Positions 7,612 to 12,696 of a stretch of DNA of 12,696 nt are shown here, one piece after another. A model generated the notes under the pieces. The model was not told the origin of the DNA, searched no databases, and saw nothing but the letters and a program-made list of their open reading frames with translations. Within the stretch, counting starts at the first letter, position 1, and every line of letters begins with the position of its first letter. The translations under genes were made by a program, and so were the position numbers. Origin of the DNA: a bacterium (lineage in GTDB: Bacteria > Blakebacterota > Blakebacteria > Blakebacterales > Blakebacteraceae); the NCBI GenBank assembly GCA_025774205.1, contig JALGWK010000050.1, positions 1 to 12,696 of the forward strand, written 5' to 3'.

Positions 7612-9138
7612 ATGAATGCAGGAACACGAAGGTCTACAGGTGCTGATTATGTACGGTTGGAAGCGATAAGGCCCGGGAGGGGATCGATCCACTCCCTGCT
7701 CGCCGTGGCGCTGCTTCTCCTCGTTTCAACGGCTGCTTCCCGAGCCCAGACGGAAGGAATCGCCGGAACAAGGATCATGACCCTCGAAGAGAGCATCCTC
7801 ATCGCCCTGGAGGACAGCCGGAGTGTTCAGGATGCGCGGTTCGCGCTCGAGGTGGCTGAGAAGCAGGTCGTGGAGGCGCGGGGACTGGCCATGCCCACGG
7901 TATCGGCGAGCGCCAACTTCACCCGCAGCCTGACGCCGCTCGAGTCGTTCCTGCCGGCGATCATCTTCGATCCGACCGCCTCACCCGATGATTTCATCGC
8001 GGTCAGGTTCGGGGCCGACAACAGCTGGTTCAGCAGTCTGACCCTCGATCAAACCCTCTTCGACTACACCGTATTCATCGGGCTCAGGGTAGCGAGCACC
8101 TTCCGCCAGTTGTCGCGGGAGGCGCTGCGGGGGACAGCCCAGCAGACTGCCACTGCGACCAGGAAGACCTTCTACGCGGCCCTGCTGGCGCGGGAAAGTC
8201 TCCGCCTGACCGAGAACAGCGTCGCGCGGTTGCGTCAGACCCTGGCCGAGACGAGTGCCCTGCGGGAAGCGGGAATGGCCAGTGAATACGACGTCCTCCG
8301 ACTCGAAGTGGAACTGGCCAATTTCGAACCGAGATTGCGGCAGGCATCTGATGCCCTGGAAGCCGCGCGCCGGAATCTTGCCCTGGTCATGGGGTACGCG
8401 GTGAATGAGCCGTTCGAGCCGGCGGGCAGTCTCATGGAGATCGACATCGAGACCGGCGAGGCCTCGACCGCCGCCTCACAGTCACTGTTACTGGTGGTCG
8501 GCGAGCCTGACGCCATCGCCCTCGGATTCGAACGGATCCTCGAACGGTCGCTGAGCGATCGCACCGACCTGCGGCAGACCCGGATAAACCTCGAACTGGG
8601 CCGGGCCCAGGTGCAGGCCAGTCGCTCGAATTACTACCCGACCCTGGATGGTTTCTACAGCTATTCGGTGACCGCCCAGGAGAACGGCAGGCCGAATTTC
8701 TTCGGCGAGGATTCGCGCAACCGGACATCGCTGCAGCAGGCCGGCCTCCGACTTCAGATCCCCCTCTTCAGCGGTTTTAAGAGTTCGGCCCGGGTGCAAC
8801 AGAACATGCTCACGGTCGACCGGATCTCGACCCAACTCGCCCAGCTCAGAGAGCAGACCTACAGTGAAGTCCGGACCCTGCTCGACGCGCTCGAGGAAAC
8901 CCGGCAGCGAACGCTGGCCCAGGCCAGAGCCGTGGAGCAGGCCCGCACCGGATTCGGGATCGCCACGGCGAGGTACCGTGAGGGTGTCAGCAGCCGGCTC
9001 GAAGTGGTGGATGCCGAGAACGCCCTGAGGCAGGCCGAGTTCAACTACGCCCAGGCGGTCTTCGATCACCTGAACACCCAGGCCGATCTCGATCTGGCCA
9101 TCGGAAGTGTTCCCCTTGTAGATGACATCGAACCATGA
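7612..9138 (+). CDS. TolC-family outer-membrane efflux channel (OEP)
   Basis: A 508-residue outer-membrane factor of the TolC/OEP family, the exit duct of a tripartite pump, spanning the outer membrane and periplasm as a trimer. Residues 1-45 are a long signal peptide: Arg-rich n-region to about 23, core about 28-42, cleavage ASRA|Q after residue 45. Two OEP repeats follow (about 55-262 and 305-500), each mostly long coiled-coil helices around short barrel strands. Typical marks are TLEESILIALEDSRSVQDAR (57-76), NYYPTLDGFYSY (340-351), LRLQIPLFSGFKSSARVQQ (379-397) and the helix YREGVSSRLEVVDAENALRQ (455-474). Length is normal for the family (about 430-520). Start ATG with GGAG eight bases upstream. 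First gene of the efflux operon; its stop overlaps an upstream candidate start of the adaptor gene (ATGA at 9135). The family is secure; the exported compound cannot be told from sequence. Confidence 0.95.
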   Translation: MNAGTRRSTGADYVRLEAIRPGRGSIHSLLAVALLLLVSTAASRAQTEGIAGTRIMTLEESILIALEDSRSVQDARFALEVAEKQVVEARGLAMPTVSASANFTRSLTPLESFLPAIIFDPTASPDDFIAVRFGADNSWFSSLTLDQTLFDYTVFIGLRVASTFRQLSREALRGTAQQTATATRKTFYAALLARESLRLTENSVARLRQTLAETSALREAGMASEYDVLRLEVELANFEPRLRQASDALEAARRNLALVMGYAVNEPFEPAGSLMEIDIETGEASTAASQSLLLVVGEPDAIALGFERILERSLSDRTDLRQTRINLELGRAQVQASRSNYYPTLDGFYSYSVTAQENGRPNFFGEDSRNRTSLQQAGLRLQIPLFSGFKSSARVQQNMLTVDRISTQLAQLREQTYSEVRTLLDALEETRQRTLAQARAVEQARTGFGIATARYREGVSSRLEVVDAENALRQAEFNYAQAVFDHLNTQADLDLAIGSVPLVDDIEP

Positions 9139-9206
9139 TCGGGAGACCGATAGCTGAATCATGCAAGAACATGAGCAGGGATGATATGACGGTTACAAAC
9201 AAGCGT

Positions 9207-9213
9207 GAGAGGA
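9207..9213 (+). promoter_or_regulatory. Strong ribosome binding site deciding the adaptor start
   Basis: GAGAGGA, eight bases before the ATG at 9222. It is the best Shine-Dalgarno among the in-frame candidates (9135, 9171, 9186, 9222) and precedes a compact lipoprotein signal peptide, so it favours 9222 as the adaptor start. Confidence 0.6.
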
Positions 9214-9221
9214 CCCGACCA

Positions 9222-10322
9222 ATGAAGATGACCAGGGGGGCAGCAACGCTGACAGCCCTGATACTGTTCGCCTCTGCCGGACTGTCCGGATGCACTCCGC
9301 CGGCTCAGACAGCCGAAGGGACATACGAGCGGGTGGTGAACGTGGTCGCCATGCCGGTTGTTCCCGCGCCCTTCACCTCTACGGTGAGGGTAACCGGTTC
9401 AGTTGAAGCGCTCTACGACATCACCGTTTCCTGTGAAGAGGGTGGTGTCGTCGAGACGTTCCTGGTCAGGAAGGGCGCGCGGGTGACGCGCGGACAACCG
9501 ATCGCGCGCATCGATTCCGACATGCTCGCCGCCCAGCTCGACGAGGCTCGCGCCGGCGCGCGACTTGCTCAGGAGCAGTGGGAGCGGCAGAAGCGTCTCT
9601 GGGAGGACCAGGAGATCGGCACCGAACTGGCCTACATCCAGGCGCGTGAGACAGCCGCCATGCGTGCCGCGACGGTCCGGATCATGGAGACCCGACTGAA
9701 AAAGAAAACGATCAGGAGCCCGGTGGATGGGACCTTCGAAGATTACTGGTACGAGCAGGGCGAGTTCGCCGTACCGGGGTCACCCTTTGCACGGATCGTC
9801 TCGATCGATGAGGTGAAGGTGGTCGGCGGCGTCGCGGAACGGTTCGCTGGTGACATCGTTGAGGGTACGCCGGTCGAGATCACTATCGATAATTGCCCCG
9901 AGGCAGGCTGCACGACGGATATCACCTATGTGGGAGATACGGTGAACCCCGACTCCCGGACCTTCTCCGTGGAGGTGATCCTGCCGAATCCCGACCGGAT
10001 AATGAAACCGGGCATGATCGCGAACATGCTGATACTGACCGAGAGGATCGAGGACGCCCTCATCGTCCCGCAGGAAGCGGTGGTCCGCAGTGAGGATGGC
10101 TACCAGGTGTTCGTGGTGGTATCGGAAGAGGGGCGAGAGGTCTCACGGGTGAGGGATGTCATACTCGGCCCGGCCGGTAATGACCAGGTCGTGATCGCCG
10201 CCGGACTCGCTGCTGGTGACCGGGTGGTGACCGTCGGCCAGCTGAAACTGGGCAATGGCGACCTGGTCAGTGTGGTCGATGCCGTCAACGGCACGGGCAG
10301 CAGTGAAGGGGAGGGACGATGA
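9222..10322 (+). CDS. RND efflux periplasmic adaptor lipoprotein (membrane fusion protein)
   Basis: A 366-residue HlyD/AcrA-type adaptor linking the inner-membrane RND permease to the TolC-type channel in the periplasm. From the chosen ATG (9222), residues 1-23 are a lipoprotein signal ending in LSGC, with Cys24 lipidated. Then come the first beta-barrel strands and a lipoyl half-motif (about 68-100, with VRKGARVTRGQPIARID), an alpha-helical hairpin (about 101-160), the second lipoyl half (IRSPVDGTFEDYWYEQGEF, 164-182), the beta-barrel domain (about 197-275, with the usual VNPDSRTFSVEV at 241-252 and MKPGMIANM at 261-269) and the membrane-proximal domain (IVPQEAVV at 281-288 to about 352). 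Two cysteines in DNCPEAGC (225 and 230) may form a disulfide, which is uncommon here. An in-frame ATG at 9135 overlapping the upstream stop would add 29 residues and bury the signal peptide. The stop overlaps the permease start (ATGA). Confidence 0.93.
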   Translation: MKMTRGAATLTALILFASAGLSGCTPPAQTAEGTYERVVNVVAMPVVPAPFTSTVRVTGSVEALYDITVSCEEGGVVETFLVRKGARVTRGQPIARIDSDMLAAQLDEARAGARLAQEQWERQKRLWEDQEIGTELAYIQARETAAMRAATVRIMETRLKKKTIRSPVDGTFEDYWYEQGEFAVPGSPFARIVSIDEVKVVGGVAERFAGDIVEGTPVEITIDNCPEAGCTTDITYVGDTVNPDSRTFSVEVILPNPDRIMKPGMIANMLILTERIEDALIVPQEAVVRSEDGYQVFVVVSEEGREVSRVRDVILGPAGNDQVVIAAGLAAGDRVVTVGQLKLGNGDLVSVVDAVNGTGSSEGEGR

Positions 10323-12403
10323 GCGGTCAGGAAAGACCTGTCGACGGCGGAGGACGGAAGGGCGAAGACCTGGACCGCTACAAGGAGATCGGACTCACCA
10401 GCCTTGCGATCCGGAATCCGATCAGCGTCATCGTGTTGATCGTCATCATCGTGGTGATGGGGTTGAGTTCCTATGCCCGTATCCCGAAGGAAGCAGCGCC
10501 CGAGATAACGATCCCGAACATCGTCGTTTCAACGATCTATCCGGGAGCGTCTCCCGACGACATGGAGAGCCTGGTCACCCAGCCGCTCGAACAGGAACTC
10601 TCCACGATCGATGACATCAAGGTGCTCACGAGCAGCTCGGTGGAGAGTGCCTCTTCGGTGAACGTCGAATTCATCGCCGGCACCGACATGGATGAAGCGC
10701 TGAGGAACGTCCGGGAGAAGGTCGATCTCGCCAGGCCGGAACTGCCCGATGAGGCGGAGGAACCACAGGTCATCGAGATCAACATGTCCGACTTCCCCAT
10801 CATGCAGATCAACATCGCCGGCGATTACAGCCAGGTACGGCTGAAAGAGATTGCCGAAGACCTGCAGGACGAGCTGGAGGGCATCCCCCAGGTCCTGGAA
10901 GTGAATCTCTCCGGCGGGCTCGAGCGCGAGGTCCAGGTGAATGTCGATCTGCCGCGACTCAAGTATTATAACCTGGCCTTTTCCGACGTGGTCTTCGCGA
11001 TCGTGGCTGAGAATGTGACGATCCCGGGGGGAGCCATCGATGTCGGGCACCTGAAATACCTGGTTCGGGTACCCGGTGAGTTCACCAATACCGACCTGAT
11101 CAGGGATATCATCGTCGAGACCAATGAGAACGATGACCGTCCCATCTATGTGCGTGATGTGGCTGAGGTGGATTTCGGCTTCAAGGAACGATCCAGCTTC
11201 GCCCGTATGGACGGCAGTCCGGTCGTCACCCTGAGCGTGAGCAAGAGGGCGGGTGAGAACATCATCGAGACCGCCGAACAGGTGAAGGCGGAGATCGAGA
11301 AGATGCGGCCCGAACTCCCCGTCGGCACCCAGATCACGATCACCGGCGACCAGTCGGTCTATATCGAGGACATGGTCTCGAACCTGGAGAATAACATCAT
11401 CTCCGGGCTGATCCTCGTGGTCACGGTACTGCTCTTCTTCCTCGGTCTGAGGAACGCGCTCTTTGTGGGGGTGGCGATCCCGCTTTCGATGCTCCTGTCG
11501 TTCATCATCATGGACGTCGCCGGGATGACGATGAACATGATCGTGCTCTTCAGCCTCATCCTCGCGCTGGGAATGCTGGTCGATAACGCCATCGTGATCG
11601 TCGAGAACATCTATCGGTACATGGAGGAGGGATTCGACCGTGTCACCGCGGCGAAGAAGGCCTCCGGTGAGGTCGCGGTGCCGGTCATTGCCGCCACAGC
11701 CACCACCCTGGCAGCCTTCCTTCCCCTGGCTTTCTGGCCGGGGATTGTCGGCGAGTTCATGGGGTATCTGCCGCTGACACTGATCATCACGCTCAGCTCA
11801 TCCCTCTTTGTGGCCCTGGTCATCAATCCGACTCTCTGTTCGCTCTTCATGAGCATTCCCGGGAACGGGCACAGGCGCATGACCAGAGGCGCTCGCGGAC
11901 TGATCCTTGCCGCCACAGGACTCATCCTCCTCTCGGTATCGTCCTCGAACATGCTGACAGGAGTCCTTTTTGTGGCTACCGGAGTGCTCCTCTGGCTCCT
12001 CTACCGGCTGTTCTTCCTGCCGGTGGGTACCTTCTTCCTGAACAACCTGCTCCCGAAGATGCTGCGCATCTACGAACGTCAGTTGGGCCTGGCGCTTGAT
12101 CACCGCATGATCACCATCGGCGCCGCGGTCGGTGCTTTCACATTCCACCGGACAATATGTTCGTCCAGCTGGAAGCGCCGGTCGGTACCCGGGTTGATTT
12201 CACCGACCAGCTGGTCAAACTGGTCGAGAAGGAAGTGGGTAACCTGGATGGAAGCGCTGATTTCGAGTCGGTGGTGTCGACCGTCGGTTCGGTACAGGGT
12301 GGATTCAGCGGTGGTTCATCAGAGAATCTCGCCACGGTCGCTCTCAGCATCGTCGACTTCAATGATCGTGAGTACAATACCTTCACAACCCTGGAAGAGA
12401 TGA
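10319..12403 (+). CDS. RND efflux permease, N-terminal part, frame broken near 12142
   Basis: Inner-membrane proton-driven RND (AcrB-like) pump, third gene of the operon. Start ATG overlaps the adaptor stop and follows AGGGGAGGG. Genuine RND sequence runs to residue 609: TM1 (about 35-52), PEITIPNIVVSTIYPGASPD (61-80), porter subdomains, TM2-TM6 (about 357-510), with the TM4 relay motif LGMLVDNAIVIVENIYR (417-433; Asp422 matches AcrB Asp407, Asn423 replaces Asp408). Residues about 527-567 add two hydrophobic segments between TM6 and TM7. TM7 begins at about 597 and is cut short: residues 610-694 are out-of-frame, basic and Ser/Trp-rich, ending at the stop at 12403. The correct continuation is in the frame of 12142..12696. 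Full-length family members are about 1030-1100 residues. As written no working pump would be made. A single-base error would not explain the missing TM7 end and linker. Whether the lesion is biological or an assembly fault cannot be told here. Confidence 0.88.
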   Translation: MSGQERPVDGGGRKGEDLDRYKEIGLTSLAIRNPISVIVLIVIIVVMGLSSYARIPKEAAPEITIPNIVVSTIYPGASPDDMESLVTQPLEQELSTIDDIKVLTSSSVESASSVNVEFIAGTDMDEALRNVREKVDLARPELPDEAEEPQVIEINMSDFPIMQINIAGDYSQVRLKEIAEDLQDELEGIPQVLEVNLSGGLEREVQVNVDLPRLKYYNLAFSDVVFAIVAENVTIPGGAIDVGHLKYLVRVPGEFTNTDLIRDIIVETNENDDRPIYVRDVAEVDFGFKERSSFARMDGSPVVTLSVSKRAGENIIETAEQVKAEIEKMRPELPVGTQITITGDQSVYIEDMVSNLENNIISGLILVVTVLLFFLGLRNALFVGVAIPLSMLLSFIIMDVAGMTMNMIVLFSLILALGMLVDNAIVIVENIYRYMEEGFDRVTAAKKASGEVAVPVIAATATTLAAFLPLAFWPGIVGEFMGYLPLTLIITLSSSLFVALVINPTLCSLFMSIPGNGHRRMTRGARGLILAATGLILLSVSSSNMLTGVLFVATGVLLWLLYRLFFLPVGTFFLNNLLPKMLRIYERQLGLALDHRMITIGAAVGAFTFHRTICSSSWKRRSVPGLISPTSWSNWSRRKWVTWMEALISSRWCRPSVRYRVDSAVVHQRISPRSLSASSTSMIVSTIPSQPWKR

Positions 12404-12696
12404 GGAACCGGATCGGACAGGGACTGGCTGGAGCCGAAGTGTCGGTCGAGGTCGAGGAGATGGGCCCCCCGACCGGATTGCCGGTGACGATCGAGATCGC
12501 GGGACCGGAGTCGGCCATGCTGGCAATGCTCGGAGACCAGGTGGTCGAGATACTGGAGAACTCCCCGGTCGGTCCGAAACTTGACGGGCTCGAAAGTGAT
12601 CTTGCCGAGGGGCGCCCTGAACTGGTCGTCAATGTCGACCGGGAACTGGCCGCGCTCTTCGGTCTGAACACCAACCAGGTCGGTTTCGAGGTGCGG
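12142..12696 (+). pseudogene. RND efflux permease, continuation after the frame break (runs off window)
   Basis: Codons in phase with 12142 read PPDNMFVQLEAPVGTRVDFT and onward to the window edge with no stop (185 codons). This is the start of the second periplasmic half of an RND permease, which normally follows TM7 and a short linker. It carries the expected ESVVSTVGSV, IVDFNDRE and GPPTGLPVTIEIAG segments. About 13-20 residues seem to be missing between TM7 start (ending GAFTF) and PPDNMF, compared with AcrB-like proteins. The first in-frame ATG is 12157, so a gene caller may start a separate gene there, but no Shine-Dalgarno precedes it. Best read as the downstream fragment of the gene beginning at 10319. 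Confidence 0.85.

Noticed and set aside
8488-9162. 224-codon minus-strand open frame
   Set aside because: Antisense shadow of the TolC-family gene; composition is that of complementary codons only.
12130-12150. A simple one-base homopolymer sequencing error as the cause of the permease frame break
   Set aside because: There is no homopolymer longer than three at the junction, and restoring the frame by one base would still leave TM7 and the linker too short.
12146-12403. Reading the 694-residue permease as a complete short RND protein
   Set aside because: Residues 610-694 are unrelated to RND proteins, while the correct sequence is present in the neighbouring frame over the same bases.

Overview
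The window comes from a GC-rich Gram-negative bacterium with an outer membrane. The best clue to its lineage is the last ~90 residues of the large protein at 3799..7305. They begin with an NYPNPFN motif and end in a short basic/hydrophobic tail, the pattern of the FlgD-like / type IX secretion type A C-terminal domain. This is typical of the FCB superphylum and allied candidate phyla (Latescibacterota, Eisenbacteria, KSB1 and similar). I cannot place it more precisely. Lipoproteins, an outer-membrane barrel and a tripartite RND pump agree with a diderm cell.

Left two thirds (1..7305, minus strand, read right to left): four genes. First is a 1168-residue secreted Asp-box/sortilin-like beta-propeller protein with a C-terminal sorting domain. 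Its stop overlaps the start (ATGA) of a 309-residue lipoprotein with a fibronectin-III domain and TPR repeats. After a weak terminator and a candidate promoter come a 431-residue outer-membrane beta-barrel protein of unknown family (GTG start) and, 40 bases later, threonine synthase (thrC), which runs off the left edge. The propeller protein and lipoprotein look like one translationally coupled cell-surface unit. thrC is a housekeeping gene that may share the barrel gene's transcript.

Middle (7306..7611): a 306-base divergent intergenic region. It holds a perfect 7-bp inverted repeat in the leader of the minus-strand operon and weak promoter-like elements, with no gene.

Right third (7612..12696, plus strand): a tightly packed RND efflux operon made of a TolC-family outer-membrane channel, a lipoprotein membrane-fusion adaptor and an RND inner-membrane permease. 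Neighbouring genes are joined by ATGA overlaps or strong internal ribosome binding sites. The permease reading frame is broken near 12142. The first 609 codons are good RND sequence; the frame then changes and the rest of the protein resumes in another frame, with the end of TM7 and the following periplasmic linker missing. This is either a real deletion pseudogene or an assembly defect.

No tRNA, rRNA, CRISPR array, insertion sequence or attachment site was seen. The items most worth a second look are the broken permease, the extra membrane hairpin inside it, the coupled propeller/TPR-lipoprotein pair, and a local GC drop inside the propeller gene.
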